A stretch of 64,000 bases of DNA from Flavimarina sp. Hel_I_48 (GCF_000733945.1 NZ_JPOL01000002.1:10001-74000); one strand, 5' to 3'; counted from the stretch's first letter, positions 10,454-20,192 are shown. Notes: generated from the sequence alone by a model not told the origin. A program made the numbers and translations.

Positions 10454-11973
10454 TGAAATATCTGCTATTCCTATTTATTATTATTTTTTGCAGAAATTCA
10501 GTTGCTCAAAATTATTATGGCATTAGTCCAAAAGAATCTACCAAACTAATAAGTCCGGAGGATAATCAAATAGACTGGAGTGTTTGTGGCGTGGAGAATT
10601 CTATTCCCAATTATTTAAACAAAATTGACGTTACAACTAAAGGTGCTAGAGGTGATAGTATATTTGATAATTCTAAAATCATACAAAATTTAATAAATTC
10701 TTCAAATTTTGGCACAGTACTTCTATTTCCGTCAGGAACTTATTTATTTAATACATCTATCAATTTAAAGAGCGGAATTGTTATACGAGGAGCGTCCAGC
10801 AGTGAGACCATTTTGAAATTCGATTTAAATGGTACCGCTAAACCAAGTTTTTGGTTTAGCTCATGGGATAGGAGTTCCACCACCCCCATAATCTCTGGAT
10901 ATAATAAAGGTTCAATTACAATTACTGTTCAAGATCCTACACTATTCTACAAAAAAGATTATATTGAAATTTTTCAGGACAATGACCCTTCCCTTATGTA
11001 CACAAAAGAAGAATGGAATGTATCTTGGGCCGAAGAGTCAGTGGGTCAGATGGCTAGAATTATAAATATTAATGGAAATAAAATGAACATTGCTTATCCG
11101 TTGGATTATAACTTTTCCCCTACACTTAATATAAGAGCACGGAGTTGTAAAATGCTAACGGATGCAGGTATTGAGAACTTTAAATTAATTAGGATAGATA
11201 AAGGCGAAGAGTACAGTATTAGAATGGATTATGCGGCAAATTGTTGGATTAGGAATATTGAAAGTGCATACTCACAAAAAGGTCATATTCAATTAATAAG
11301 ATCTTTAAATATAGAAATTAGAGAATCTTATCTTCATCACGCATATAATTACGGGGGAGGTGGACATGGATACGGTATAAATATTGCCGTTCACTCCACT
11401 GGTTGCTTAGTAGAAAATAATATTTTCTATCATTTAAGACATTCTTTTTTAGCGAAGGAAGGCGCGATCGGAAATGTTTTTGCGTACAATTATAGTCTCG
11501 AACCTAATGGAAATCGTAACGACATAGCGATGCATGGTCATTATGGATTAATGAATTTGTTTGAAGGAAATATCGTCCAGAAAATTGCTATAGGCGACTT
11601 TTGGGGTCCCTCAGGTCCAGGTAATACTTTTTTTAGAAATCGAATAGAAGATAATGATATAGTGATTCAGGATCAGTCCCATTACCAAAATGTTATAGGA
11701 AACGAGTTTTTAAATGGAAGTATTAATATATCAGATAATACACACGAAACATGGACCGTTAACAATCAAAACAGGGAAGGTTTTCTAGATAAAAAAAATG
11801 GGGTCCGCACACCTAATTCTTTGTATCTCAAGACCAAACCTAAGTTCTTCAAATCTTTACCTTGGCCCGCTGTAGGTCCAGAATTTAATTTAGGGCAATA
11901 TACTATTCCGGCAGAAATCAGGTGGAATAAAAATGATCAATTAGTACCTACAATAGATTTTAATTACAATTAA
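10453..11973 (+). CDS. secreted right-handed beta-helix protein
   Basis: This 506-residue protein has a signal peptide (MKYLLFLFIIIFCRNSVAQ). From about residue 58 it has the pectate-lyase-3-like opening VTTKGARGDSIFDNSKIIQNLI and LLFPSGTYLFNTSINLKSGIVIRGAS, followed by repeated asparagine-rich helix turns (NCWIRNIESAYS, YNYGGGGHGYGINIAVHSTGCLVENNIF, GNVFAYNYS, GNTFFRNRIEDND). The fold is shared by polysaccharide lyases, GH28/GH55-like hydrolases and epimerases; I cannot assign the catalytic residues. Its 3' end is 7 nt from the end of the exopolysaccharide operon, and its base composition is as AT-rich as that locus, which suggests a link to that polymer, but this is inference. Confidence 0.75.
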   Translation: MKYLLFLFIIIFCRNSVAQNYYGISPKESTKLISPEDNQIDWSVCGVENSIPNYLNKIDVTTKGARGDSIFDNSKIIQNLINSSNFGTVLLFPSGTYLFNTSINLKSGIVIRGASSSETILKFDLNGTAKPSFWFSSWDRSSTTPIISGYNKGSITITVQDPTLFYKKDYIEIFQDNDPSLMYTKEEWNVSWAEESVGQMARIININGNKMNIAYPLDYNFSPTLNIRARSCKMLTDAGIENFKLIRIDKGEEYSIRMDYAANCWIRNIESAYSQKGHIQLIRSLNIEIRESYLHHAYNYGGGGHGYGINIAVHSTGCLVENNIFYHLRHSFLAKEGAIGNVFAYNYSLEPNGNRNDIAMHGHYGLMNLFEGNIVQKIAIGDFWGPSGPGNTFFRNRIEDNDIVIQDQSHYQNVIGNEFLNGSINISDNTHETWTVNNQNREGFLDKKNGVRTPNSLYLKTKPKFFKSLPWPAVGPEFNLGQYTIPAEIRWNKNDQLVPTIDFNYN

Positions 11974-11980
11974 TTCAAAA

Positions 11981-12955
11981 CTACTGTAATTTTAATTTCA
12001 TCATTTTTAATTTTTTACCTAATTCGTCAGAAATAACCTTCGCCCCCATTTTATTAGCATGAGTACGATCATAAAAATATCTGGATTCTAAAAGGCTAGA
12101 TAGATCAATAACCATGAGATTATCTATCTGCCGAAGATCTGTAGCGAATTTTTCAAAAACTTTAGTATTAGGGCATACGTCTGGATTTACCGGCATCAAA
12201 ACCAGAACATATTCTATATTTCTATCATTGAAGTATCCCGCCGCTTTCTGTATAAAAGATCTCCTATTTGTACTGGGCTGTTTTAAATCATAGCCTTGGC
12301 AGTTATGAAATACATATTTTGAATAATTTGGAAGTTTATCTTGTGTATAGTAATGAGGAAAGAATTTACTGTGGCGGTTTGATTCCTTATAAACTTCATC
12401 GTCAAATATTGGTCTGAGAAAATTATGGACATACGTTTTGAAATACGATCTGGAACTATAGTAATTAGCAATGCTTGAATGATCAAAAGATTTATTGTAG
12501 TTTGGAATAAGATGTTTGGTTTCTTTATTAATCCTATATCCGCTTAAATACATTGAGATGGCTTTACTATCCGGTAGACTTTGTGTTGAATTGTTAAATA
12601 AAATAGGGGCGCTAATACATTGTACAACTAGTTTAGTCTCTTTTTTGACTCTACTGTAATAATAACTGGATTCATAAAAATCTTGACTTACCGAAGAAAG
12701 GTTATAAGCCTGTCCTGCTATTTTCAGTTGATCTTTAACTATCCTAGAATCTACACCAAACATAGATCTACTGTCGCCGAATATTATTACTTCTCCTTTA
12801 TCATCAAGTTTTTTAAAGTAGTCCTCTAGAACCACATGCCTATCAAAATCACTGGGAAAAAGCCTATACAATAGTGGTTGCAGAAAAATTAGAGCTGTGA
12901 GAACTCCAAAAATGCATAAAGAGAACAAGATTATTTTTTTTATGAATCGATGCAT
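11981..12955 (-). CDS. SGNH-hydrolase-like O-acylation partner protein
   Basis: This 324-residue protein has one N-terminal membrane anchor (about residues 8-28) and an extracytoplasmic SGNH-type domain. The catalytic set looks intact: GDS with Ser62 (IIFGDSRSMFG) and the closing D-x-x-H at Asp296/His299 (YDRTHANKMG). It lies 3 nt downstream of an MBOAT O-acyltransferase, the arrangement of AlgI with AlgJ/AlgX or DltB with DltD, where the SGNH protein finishes acyl transfer to the exported polymer. It is the last gene of the polysaccharide operon. The polymer and acyl group are inferred from context. Confidence 0.8.
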   Translation of the reverse strand: MHRFIKKIILFSLCIFGVLTALIFLQPLLYRLFPSDFDRHVVLEDYFKKLDDKGEVIIFGDSRSMFGVDSRIVKDQLKIAGQAYNLSSVSQDFYESSYYYSRVKKETKLVVQCISAPILFNNSTQSLPDSKAISMYLSGYRINKETKHLIPNYNKSFDHSSIANYYSSRSYFKTYVHNFLRPIFDDEVYKESNRHSKFFPHYYTQDKLPNYSKYVFHNCQGYDLKQPSTNRRSFIQKAAGYFNDRNIEYVLVLMPVNPDVCPNTKVFEKFATDLRQIDNLMVIDLSSLLESRYFYDRTHANKMGAKVISDELGKKLKMMKLKLQ

Positions 12956-12958
12956 AAT

Positions 12959-14410
12959 TTAAAATTGAAAGTAAATAAAATCTTGTTGGTTACCGGTGAA
13001 GAGGAAAAACAGTGCCGTAAAACAAATTATAATACCTAACTGAAAATACATATTAGTAAGATGTAATTTCTCAAAAACAAATTCATTTCTTCTATGAAAC
13101 CATTCCACTAAAACAAGAATACCAATAAATAATACTATCAAAATCAAATTTGTATTCTGCAAACCATGCTCCAGTTTAGGAATAGTAAATAAGGACTTAC
13201 TAAACATTCTACTCAAATAATCGAAAGCATAAAACACTGATGGGGACCTGAAAAAAACCCAAGCTATAACAGTAAAGAAAAAAGTTGTAATTATCTGTAT
13301 CACTTCTTTTATTGAAGGGAAATTACTAGTGCTAGCGGCAATAAGAATATTTGTTCTGTTCTTATTGAATAAAAGTAAGGGTAGAAAATATAGAGCATTT
13401 AAAAATCCCCATATTATAAAGGTCCAATTCGCACCATGCCAGAACCCGCTCACTATAAAAATTATAAATGTATTTCTTATTTTTATGGCCATCCCACCAT
13501 GACTCCCTCCTAAAGGGATATACAAGTAATCCCTAAACCATGTAGAAAGTGAAATATGCCAACGTCTCCAAAATTCAGCCATATCTCGCGAAAAATACGG
13601 ATATGAAAAATTGGTCATCAACTTTATACCAAATAGCTTGGATACGCCTATTGCGATATCAGAATAGCCCGAAAAATCCCCATAGATTTGAAATGCAAAA
13701 AGAACCGCACCTACGGCAAGCCTACTTCCAGTGTATGAATCTGAAGCAAAAATTATATTAACCAATTCGGCCGCGTTATCAGCAATAATCATCTTTTTAA
13801 AGAGTCCCCATAAAATTTGATATACGCCCTGCATGGCCAGTTCATAATCAAACTTTCTTTTACTCAGAATTTGTGGTAATAAATTAGATGCTCTCTCTAT
13901 AGGCCCCGCAACTAATTGGGGGAAAAAACTTACAAATGCTGCAAAAGAAATAAAGTCTTTTGTCGGCTCAAGCTTATCCCTATAGATATCAATGGTATAG
14001 CTCATTGTCTGAAATGTATAGAAGCTAATTCCTACCGGCAAAATGATTTTTAAGGAATCACTATGAAAGGCTGTTCCAAAGAAAGAAAAGGCTGAAATAA
14101 AATTATCGAGAAAAAAATTATAATATTTGAAGAATCCTAATAAACCTAAATTCACTAAAATACTTATCCATAAATAAATCTTTTTAGTTAGGTCTTTTGT
14201 AGTTCCCCTTAACCCCCATCCCACCGAATAATCTACAGTAGTACTAAAAAAAATCAGAAAAAGAAACCTCCAATCCCACCAACCATAAAAAAAATAGCTC
14301 GCTACTACAATAAGCAAGTTTTGAGATTTTAAGTTCTTATTCACTATAAACCAGTATAAGAAAAATACTATTGGTAGAAAAATCGCGAAATCGAATGAAT
14401 TAAAAAGCAT
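12959..14410 (-). CDS. MBOAT-family membrane O-acyltransferase (AlgI-like)
   Basis: This 483-residue polytopic membrane protein is an AlgI/DltB-type membrane-bound O-acyltransferase. The conserved parts are KYYNFF, PVGISFYTFQTMSYTIDIYR, FFPQLVAGPI, GDFSGYSDIAIG, FWRRWHISLSTWFRDYLYIPLGG and SGFWHGANWTF. The putative catalytic His325 sits in FWHGAN and His285 in WRRWHIS. It should move an acyl group (usually acetyl) across the inner membrane for transfer to the growing exopolysaccharide by the SGNH partner encoded 3 nt downstream. A 135-nt gap separates it from the glycosyltransferase pair upstream. Confidence 0.92.
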   Translation of the reverse strand: MLFNSFDFAIFLPIVFFLYWFIVNKNLKSQNLLIVVASYFFYGWWDWRFLFLIFFSTTVDYSVGWGLRGTTKDLTKKIYLWISILVNLGLLGFFKYYNFFLDNFISAFSFFGTAFHSDSLKIILPVGISFYTFQTMSYTIDIYRDKLEPTKDFISFAAFVSFFPQLVAGPIERASNLLPQILSKRKFDYELAMQGVYQILWGLFKKMIIADNAAELVNIIFASDSYTGSRLAVGAVLFAFQIYGDFSGYSDIAIGVSKLFGIKLMTNFSYPYFSRDMAEFWRRWHISLSTWFRDYLYIPLGGSHGGMAIKIRNTFIIFIVSGFWHGANWTFIIWGFLNALYFLPLLLFNKNRTNILIAASTSNFPSIKEVIQIITTFFFTVIAWVFFRSPSVFYAFDYLSRMFSKSLFTIPKLEHGLQNTNLILIVLFIGILVLVEWFHRRNEFVFEKLHLTNMYFQLGIIICFTALFFLFTGNQQDFIYFQF

Positions 14411-14545
14411 TGATAAATCTATGGATTAGGTGTGGGGCTCTATTTAATCCTTCTATTAAACAGATACATGCGCTTAGAAATAATAAAAAACTCGCATAAA
14501 ATTACTTATCAATAGGTTGTCTAACTAAAATATTGAAAACAATGA

Positions 14546-15028
14546 TTATGAGTCTATAAACTGTTCTATCGAAAGCAATAGACTTTTAGATGCATAATCC
14601 CCTATCTGATAGAGTGGTATTAACTTTTTTTTGAAACTTTCCAAAACTATGTCCTTTAACATCTTTTCGTTGTCAGCAACATGCACATAATTTAAAGTTT
14701 TCAATTTTTCAGCCGTGGCCAACTGATGTTCGTTTCTATGCTCTGAATATTTTAATAATCTAGGCATGATGACGAGAGGTTTACTTTTTAACAAGGCCGA
14801 AATTACGGTACCCATCCCTGCGTGTGCTATAATCAAATCAGCCTTTTCAAACTGAAAATTAAATTCTTTAGGATTTATAAAATCTACTGTTTTAAAATAC
14901 TTTGGTTTATAATCCTTGAGAAAACCTTGAACAAAAAAATCTTCATCCGGAATCAAATATGCGATTTCATCGACAGCTTTTATAAGCCGATCGAACGGTT
15001 CTTGCGTACCTATTGTTACAAATATCAT
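14546..15028 (-). CDS. Alg13/PssE-like glycosyltransferase subunit
   Basis: This 160-residue protein corresponds to the C-terminal, nucleotide-sugar-binding half of a GT28-type enzyme. Motifs are MIFVTIGTQEPFDRLI at the start, ADLIIAHAGMGTVISALLKSKPLVIMPRL, and HRNEHQLATAEKL. In this split family (Alg13/Alg14; PssE/PssD) the soluble catalytic subunit pairs with a membrane-anchored partner. The upstream partner gene overlaps it by 4 nt, which supports a two-subunit enzyme transferring a sugar to the lipid-linked repeat unit. Confidence 0.9.
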   Translation of the reverse strand: MIFVTIGTQEPFDRLIKAVDEIAYLIPDEDFFVQGFLKDYKPKYFKTVDFINPKEFNFQFEKADLIIAHAGMGTVISALLKSKPLVIMPRLLKYSEHRNEHQLATAEKLKTLNYVHVADNEKMLKDIVLESFKKKLIPLYQIGDYASKSLLLSIEQFIDS

Positions 15029-15468
15029 ATTAAAACGTTACCTTCAAAGATTGATTTTTCATTAGCTAATTCTGGCCATTGGGTATATACACGATCTGAA
15101 AATTTTTGGGCAATTCTACCGCTAAGCGAAAACTTCTCCACATTGGCAATACTATCCACCCATATTGTTTTAGATCCAATACATTTAGCTGCTACCAGAC
15201 CAATTAAACCCGGAGCTGCACCTGTGGTAATAACAACGTCAGGTTTTACCTTTAATACCAGCCTAAAAATCTTTACAATACCCATTAGTATTCCTGATTT
15301 GTCATTTCTATTAGTATCGGGGATACAATAGAACTCAAAATCCTTTACAGTTTCCGCAAATTTAGGTTTAGTTGATACAAATATTACTTCATGCTTTTCA
15401 AATGCAGGTGCTAATCGAAGAAGTTGTATCCAGTGGCCCCCTGCAGAAGCTAATGCTAAAATTTTCAT
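15025..15468 (-). CDS. Alg14/PssD-like glycosyltransferase membrane subunit
   Basis: This 147-residue protein is the acceptor-binding partner of the Alg13-like subunit. It begins MKILALASAGGHWIQLLRLAPAFEKHEVIFVS, typical of Alg14/PssD, and has the KPDVVITTGAAPGLIGLVAAKCIGSKTIWVDSIANVEKFSLSG segment that recruits the partner to the membrane. The stop overlaps the next start by 4 nt (ATGA-type coupling). Together the two form one glycosyltransferase of the polysaccharide assembly pathway. Confidence 0.9.
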   Translation of the reverse strand: MKILALASAGGHWIQLLRLAPAFEKHEVIFVSTKPKFAETVKDFEFYCIPDTNRNDKSGILMGIVKIFRLVLKVKPDVVITTGAAPGLIGLVAAKCIGSKTIWVDSIANVEKFSLSGRIAQKFSDRVYTQWPELANEKSIFEGNVLI

Positions 15469-15573
15469 ATGTTATTGAATAAATAAAATGTATCGTCTCT
15501 TATATAATAAAATACTCCACATCGTATTCCTAATTGCGAGTGTGTTTTCATGCAATAAATCTCAATTTATCAT

Positions 15574-16644
15574 TTACTTACTTGCTTCATACAACTTTAA
15601 TATCTCTTCAACTTTGTGTTCCCATGAATTTATTTTCGCAGCTGAAATTCTTTTTTGAAATAGAATGGGATTATTTTCTTTATGTGCTAATAAACAATTT
15701 TCGTAAAAGTTTTCATTAGAGGATTTATACACCACTTTTTCTTCAAAAGACCAATCTTTAATATTGGGTACATCTGTTACAACAGTTGGTTTACCACAAG
15801 ATAAATAAAGCCATAATTTATTTGGTGTTAGTCCTTTATTAATTGTGATTTCGGAATAAGGAGCGATACAAACGTCGATTTCATTCAAACTTTTCTGCAA
15901 TTCATCACTTTTTTTTATGCCAACAAATTCTGCGTTTTCTGTTAATTCATATCGTTTTAATATTGCGGTATCTGCTGGGCCTATAAATATTATTTTCAAT
16001 TTTTTCAGTAATTCATCTAACAAATCTAATGGTATTCTGTTATTTATAAAAGCGACTAGTCCCAAAACAGGTAACTCATTAAAACTCTTTTTGAATTTAG
16101 CATTCGAGGGAGGATCAGGGGCTCCAAGAGGAACGATATGTGTATTGGAATTTATCTTAGAAAGCTTGTTGAGCAAAAATCTGGAAGTCACAGTACATAA
16201 TTTAGCAGCTTTTATTAGCTTTCTTTCGATATACAAGTGATACCAATTTATCAAGAAAAACTTAATTTTTGAGTTACCTATAAAATCATCGCCGCAGTAA
16301 TAAATAAGATTACTGTAGTGATTTTTTAGAAGATAAGATGTGTGATCAAATGAAATTACAATATCAAAATCAAGATTAATTTTTTGAATTTTCTTTATGA
16401 GCCAGGTATGATAATATTCATTTAGAAAAGGCGTTCTATATCTTATTCGATAGTCTATTGGAAAGTAAGGGATAATTCTATAAACATTTTCATCCACCTT
16501 TTTTATTTCAATATGCAAAGTACCTTTACGACTTTTCTCAACGAAATAAACTGTTCCATTTTTCTTCAACTCATTTGTAACTTGATGTCTTGATCTTGGT
16601 GGTTCAATCCATTCAGTTAGTGTCGTATATACTAAAAATGTCAT
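15574..16644 (-). CDS. GT-B fold glycosyltransferase (group 1-like)
   Basis: This 356-residue cytosolic protein is a probable GT-B glycosyltransferase. It has an N-terminal acceptor half (FDIVISFDHTSYLLKNHYSNLIYYCGDDFIG), a hinge with LCTVTSRFLLNKLSKINSNTHIVPLGAPD, and a C-terminal donor half (KIIFIGPADTAILKRY, IDVCIAPYSEITINKGLTPNKLWLYLSCGKPTVVTDVPNI). The NKLWLYLSCGKPVV-type motif is the donor-binding signature of such enzymes. The sugar it adds cannot be told. The coding sequence is very AT-rich, like its neighbours in this part of the locus. Confidence 0.85.
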   Translation of the reverse strand: MTFLVYTTLTEWIEPPRSRHQVTNELKKNGTVYFVEKSRKGTLHIEIKKVDENVYRIIPYFPIDYRIRYRTPFLNEYYHTWLIKKIQKINLDFDIVISFDHTSYLLKNHYSNLIYYCGDDFIGNSKIKFFLINWYHLYIERKLIKAAKLCTVTSRFLLNKLSKINSNTHIVPLGAPDPPSNAKFKKSFNELPVLGLVAFINNRIPLDLLDELLKKLKIIFIGPADTAILKRYELTENAEFVGIKKSDELQKSLNEIDVCIAPYSEITINKGLTPNKLWLYLSCGKPTVVTDVPNIKDWSFEEKVVYKSSNENFYENCLLAHKENNPILFQKRISAAKINSWEHKVEEILKLYEASK

Positions 16645-16780
16645 TGTGGCAAATTATATATGTAATTATAAAACTTTTTACTATGTAATTTTCTTTTGAG
16701 TTATTGCTTTTTTAAAGACTTAAAACCAATACCTATAGTAAATATAGGCTCATAAACTAATATTTAAATTAATTGAAAAC

Positions 16781-17692
16781 TTAGTCATAGGCTTTATAAG
16801 TAGGGCTAAATAATGAAGAGAGGGCTCCTAAAGCTTCGCTTAATTTCATTATTCCCCAAAACCTCTCACGAATTGGCAGTAAAGCAATTAATGAAGTAAC
16901 TAGTCCTACAAATAAATAAATTAAGCTAATGCATATCTTCTTGAATAACATCAAGAACTCATTTTCAATTTTTAAAATATAGGTAAAAATAAAAGCTCCT
17001 CTAAACTTCCTTTTAAGGATCCACGACAATCTGGCTCTTTCACTTGAGGTTGTCTCATAAGTCACAGCATTTGCTGACCAATAAATCAAAGCACCATTTT
17101 TTGACATTTTTTTTCCAAAATAAGAATCCTCTCCACCCATATCGTCAAAACGTGAATCAAACCATATATTAAGATTCTTTAAGGTTTGTGTTCTAATGAC
17201 TAAATTTCCTGATCTAATATAATCCAGTCGTTCATTATTCTTATGACTTTTCCTATAAAACCATTTTGAAATGTAATTAGGGATTGCTCGTTCAAATACA
17301 GGCAAAACAGGACCCATTACTAAATCAGCTTGATTATTAAGTATAGTCAATACTAATTCATTAAGCCATTTTGGTTCTGCAAACTCATCATCATCAATAA
17401 AAACAATAAAGTCAGGTGATTTTTCAAAGGCTCTCCTTAATAATTCATTTCTTACTTTAGCTAAACCTTTTGTTGGATAATGGAAATAAGAAAGATCAAG
17501 ATCATTTAGTTCATTCTTAGCCAAATTAGACACTAAATTAAAGGCTGAGTTCTTGATATCATTATCAACAATAACAATATGCAACTCCTCGATTAGCGAT
17601 TGGTCTATCTCACAATTGTTTATACTTTGTAATAATTTTTTTAGACCCTGTATTCTTTTATAAGTCGGGATGCATACAGCAATACTGTTCAT
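16781..17692 (-). CDS. GT2-family glycosyltransferase
   Basis: This 303-residue protein is an inverting GT-A glycosyltransferase. It starts with VCIPTYKRIQGLKKLLQSI, has the metal-binding IDDDEFAEPKWL (about residues 103-114), and a later GGEDSYFGKKM motif typical of acceptor-binding/catalytic-base regions. Two hydrophobic segments near the C terminus (about residues 250-275) probably anchor it to the inner membrane. It starts 1 nt after the stop of the upstream GT2 gene. Confidence 0.88.
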   Translation of the reverse strand: MNSIAVCIPTYKRIQGLKKLLQSINNCEIDQSLIEELHIVIVDNDIKNSAFNLVSNLAKNELNDLDLSYFHYPTKGLAKVRNELLRRAFEKSPDFIVFIDDDEFAEPKWLNELVLTILNNQADLVMGPVLPVFERAIPNYISKWFYRKSHKNNERLDYIRSGNLVIRTQTLKNLNIWFDSRFDDMGGEDSYFGKKMSKNGALIYWSANAVTYETTSSERARLSWILKRKFRGAFIFTYILKIENEFLMLFKKICISLIYLFVGLVTSLIALLPIRERFWGIMKLSEALGALSSLFSPTYKAYD

Positions 17693-17693
17693 T

Positions 17694-18659
17694 TTAATAT
17701 TTCTTATTAACGAAAGCAGTTTTTACATTTAATAACATAGCGTAAATGATTTCTTGCGTCGTAATTTTATATATTTTCCTTTTCCTAAACCATAAAAACA
17801 TTCTTTTTAATAATCCATTATTCATACTTTCTTTAATGGTCATAAGTTTCTGCTTCTGAAAATTTTTGGGTAAATGTCTACAGATATAACTGTGAGTAAT
17901 TTGATCTAAAGGGCATGTAGGCGTATCAGCTAAAAAAGATTTAAACCACTTTATTTGCAGCATGATCGCATTCATTTTTAAAAGTATATTTCCACTATTA
18001 GAAAGTGTCTTGGGGTGCTTTCGATAATTAAGTAAAGGTTTATTAGTGTGTGCTATACCCTTCTCCTGCATTGCTCTAAATGCACTAATATCATCAGAGG
18101 CCCATGCCATAGGTAAGTTGTAAAAACCACCCATCGCTTTAAGCGTACTTGTTTTATACACAAAATCTGAAATAAACTGAATTCTATCTCCGAATCGCCT
18201 GTGCCATATATTCTCATAAACAGTCTCAAATTCTGGACAGGATGGTGTAAGCATAATTGGTTTAGAATTTTCGTCAATTATAATGGACCTGCAATGATAG
18301 ATAGCAAGATCAGGATATTTAAGTATGAGTTTTTTAAATTCTTGAAGATAATCAGGCTCCATTTTATCATCATCGCCCATAAGTATAAAATAATTCCCAC
18401 TCGCTTTACTAAGGCATTTGTTCCAATTAAGTACTAAATCCTTTCCTCCTATATTTTGTTCATTAAGAAAATAGTTTATCCTCGGATCATTAAATTCCCT
18501 TACTATGGTATCTATAGGATCTGGTGAGCAGTCGTTAATTATAATGAGCTCAAAGTTTTTATAGTTTTGACTTAAAATACTTTCAATACATTCTTGTAAA
18601 TATTCTCCCTTATAGGCAGGAATACCTATTGAGAAATAAATCTGATTTAAATTATTCAT
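17694..18659 (-). CDS. GT2-family glycosyltransferase
   Basis: This is an inverting GT-A glycosyltransferase of 321 residues if started at the ATG at 18659 (MNNLNQIYFSIGIPAYKGEYLQE). The frame stays open to 18755, but that extension overlaps the polymerase gene and precedes the canonical SIGIPAYKG core, so I reject it. Motifs are LIIINDCSPDPID, the nucleotide/metal-binding ILMGDDDKMEPDYL, and an aromatic-rich acceptor region. It probably adds one sugar of the repeat unit. Confidence 0.87.
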   Translation of the reverse strand: MNNLNQIYFSIGIPAYKGEYLQECIESILSQNYKNFELIIINDCSPDPIDTIVREFNDPRINYFLNEQNIGGKDLVLNWNKCLSKASGNYFILMGDDDKMEPDYLQEFKKLILKYPDLAIYHCRSIIIDENSKPIMLTPSCPEFETVYENIWHRRFGDRIQFISDFVYKTSTLKAMGGFYNLPMAWASDDISAFRAMQEKGIAHTNKPLLNYRKHPKTLSNSGNILLKMNAIMLQIKWFKSFLADTPTCPLDQITHSYICRHLPKNFQKQKLMTIKESMNNGLLKRMFLWFRKRKIYKITTQEIIYAMLLNVKTAFVNKKY

Positions 18660-18682
18660 TTTTATTAGACTATAATTTTTAT

Positions 18683-19900
18683 TTAAAAGCTTTTTGTAAA
18701 TCTCAAAATAGGATATCCTATGGTTCTTTTTATAATAAAAATTCTTTGTAAGCAATAAAGCGACAAAATATTACTGATTAGGAAATTGGTTGAATATATA
18801 GAATCGGATGTCAAACATGTCGCTAATAAATACCAAACATAGTATTTTAGATAACAGTATTTTTCTGGTATTTTTATGACGATACTCTTTATAAAAATTA
18901 AAAGATATCCTATTACGGCCATAATCCCAAACATAACATAAAACCCAATAATTCCAACATCTGATAAGTAATATCCTTGATTGCTTTTTAATCTTTCCAT
19001 TTTTATTCCTAAGGATGAGTTGTAATTAGGAACACCGTTGCCGAAAATTTGACTTATAAGATTAGGAGAGAAATCAGATAAAAAATATTCACCGGCCAAA
19101 ACACGTATATTTTTTTCTACTGAAGTTTGTTGCGTTTCCTTCTGTTTATCAAGCAGACCTTTAGCTATTGAATTATCCGAATTGAATACAAATAGTAAAC
19201 TGAGTGAAGATATTGAAAGTATTACAATACGTTTTGGCATCTGTGCTTTTTTTGTATAATGATATAACGTGATAAGAATTAACAGAGCAATACTCTGTCT
19301 TGTCACTTGTAAAATCGTTACCACAACTCCCGTTATCAAAAATAAAATATAAAGCAATCTGTATTTTTCACCTTTTTTTGATTTTATTAATGCTATTAAA
19401 TACCCTAAAAAAAAGACACCAGCCCCCGGAAAATTAATACGTACCACCCCTCTATCAACTCTAAATTCATCACGATATCCAAAATATACTTGACCACTAT
19501 GAAGAAATTGAAAAGTAAAAAAAATAATATATAAACATCCAAAAATAAGAATCATATTTTCTATCTTATAAATCGGATATCTAATACGCATGAGATAGAA
19601 GAACACAAACCATATTAAATATGGTACTGCAGATAAACTATCACCAAGATCCTGATCCCAATTTATAAATGACATAAAGATTGACATTAAAATACTTACG
19701 CATATAATTTGAATTGGAAAAACATAACCTTTGGAATATCTAAAAAAATAAGGTAATGATAATATAACGGCGAATAGCATATATGCATATGCAAAATTCT
19801 TTAATATGCCGCTCATTGCAAATTTTGCCGAGAAGAACAATAATGAACATAAAATTAATACGAATATAAAGCCATCCTTGACTATAGATTTTTCCAACAT
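18683..19900 (-). CDS. O-antigen/exopolysaccharide polymerase (Wzy-like)
   Basis: This protein of 405 residues (ATG at 19900; an in-frame TTG precedes it) has about ten hydrophobic segments, with a larger extracytoplasmic loop between about residues 250 and 320 (DKQKETQQTSVEKNIRVLAGEY...IFGNGVPNYNSSLGIKMERLKSN). The repeated helix pattern and the loop with GNG are typical of Wzy-like polymerases, whose sequences are otherwise poorly conserved. It would join repeat units flipped by the Wzx protein encoded upstream. Assignment rests on topology and locus context. Confidence 0.75.
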   Translation of the reverse strand: MLEKSIVKDGFIFVLILCSLLFFSAKFAMSGILKNFAYAYMLFAVILSLPYFFRYSKGYVFPIQIICVSILMSIFMSFINWDQDLGDSLSAVPYLIWFVFFYLMRIRYPIYKIENMILIFGCLYIIFFTFQFLHSGQVYFGYRDEFRVDRGVVRINFPGAGVFFLGYLIALIKSKKGEKYRLLYILFLITGVVVTILQVTRQSIALLILITLYHYTKKAQMPKRIVILSISSLSLLFVFNSDNSIAKGLLDKQKETQQTSVEKNIRVLAGEYFLSDFSPNLISQIFGNGVPNYNSSLGIKMERLKSNQGYYLSDVGIIGFYVMFGIMAVIGYLLIFIKSIVIKIPEKYCYLKYYVWYLLATCLTSDSIYSTNFLISNILSLYCLQRIFIIKRTIGYPILRFTKSF

Positions 19901-19908
19901 CAAACGCT

Positions 19909-20192
19909 TTAACTTAAAATCTTATCATTATTAAACTTCCCTGTAATACCTTGATAATACACTTGATTATATAATTTAAAAAGTTTTAAATTATGGGATT
20001 TTGATAGAAGCACATAAGAGAGACTTTTATAATAATCTTTTATTATATATAAAAATAAATCTAAGCTAAAGCCATTATGTACCATATTTGTATATAGCCA
20101 ATTTCTTTTCCCAATAAAGCTAAGAAGATCACCTTTATTTATATCAGCATATTTATTTCTCCTATAACTAAGTTTTTCTGACCAGTTTTTTT
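19909..20192 (-). pseudogene. detached C-terminal frame of the galactofuranosyltransferase-like GT2
   Basis: On the minus strand, the frame -1 relative to the upstream GT2 gene is open from the A8 tract (complement of 20186-20193) to TAA at 19909-19911. It encodes 92 residues that start NWSEKLSYRRNKYAD and include FIGKRNWLYTNMVHNGF, resembling the conserved C-terminal RN region of GlfT-like enzymes. There is no start codon of its own worth proposing. It fills what would otherwise be an unusual 235-nt gap in a densely packed operon, ending 8 nt before the polymerase start codon. Confidence 0.75.

Noticed and set aside
14822..15331. 169-residue plus-strand frame
   Set aside because: It is antisense to the Alg13/Alg14-like pair and has no supporting signal.
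18660..18755. N-terminal extension of the GT2 gene
   Set aside because: It overlaps the polymerase gene's 3' end and precedes the conserved start of the GT-A fold; the internal ATG at 18659 fits better.
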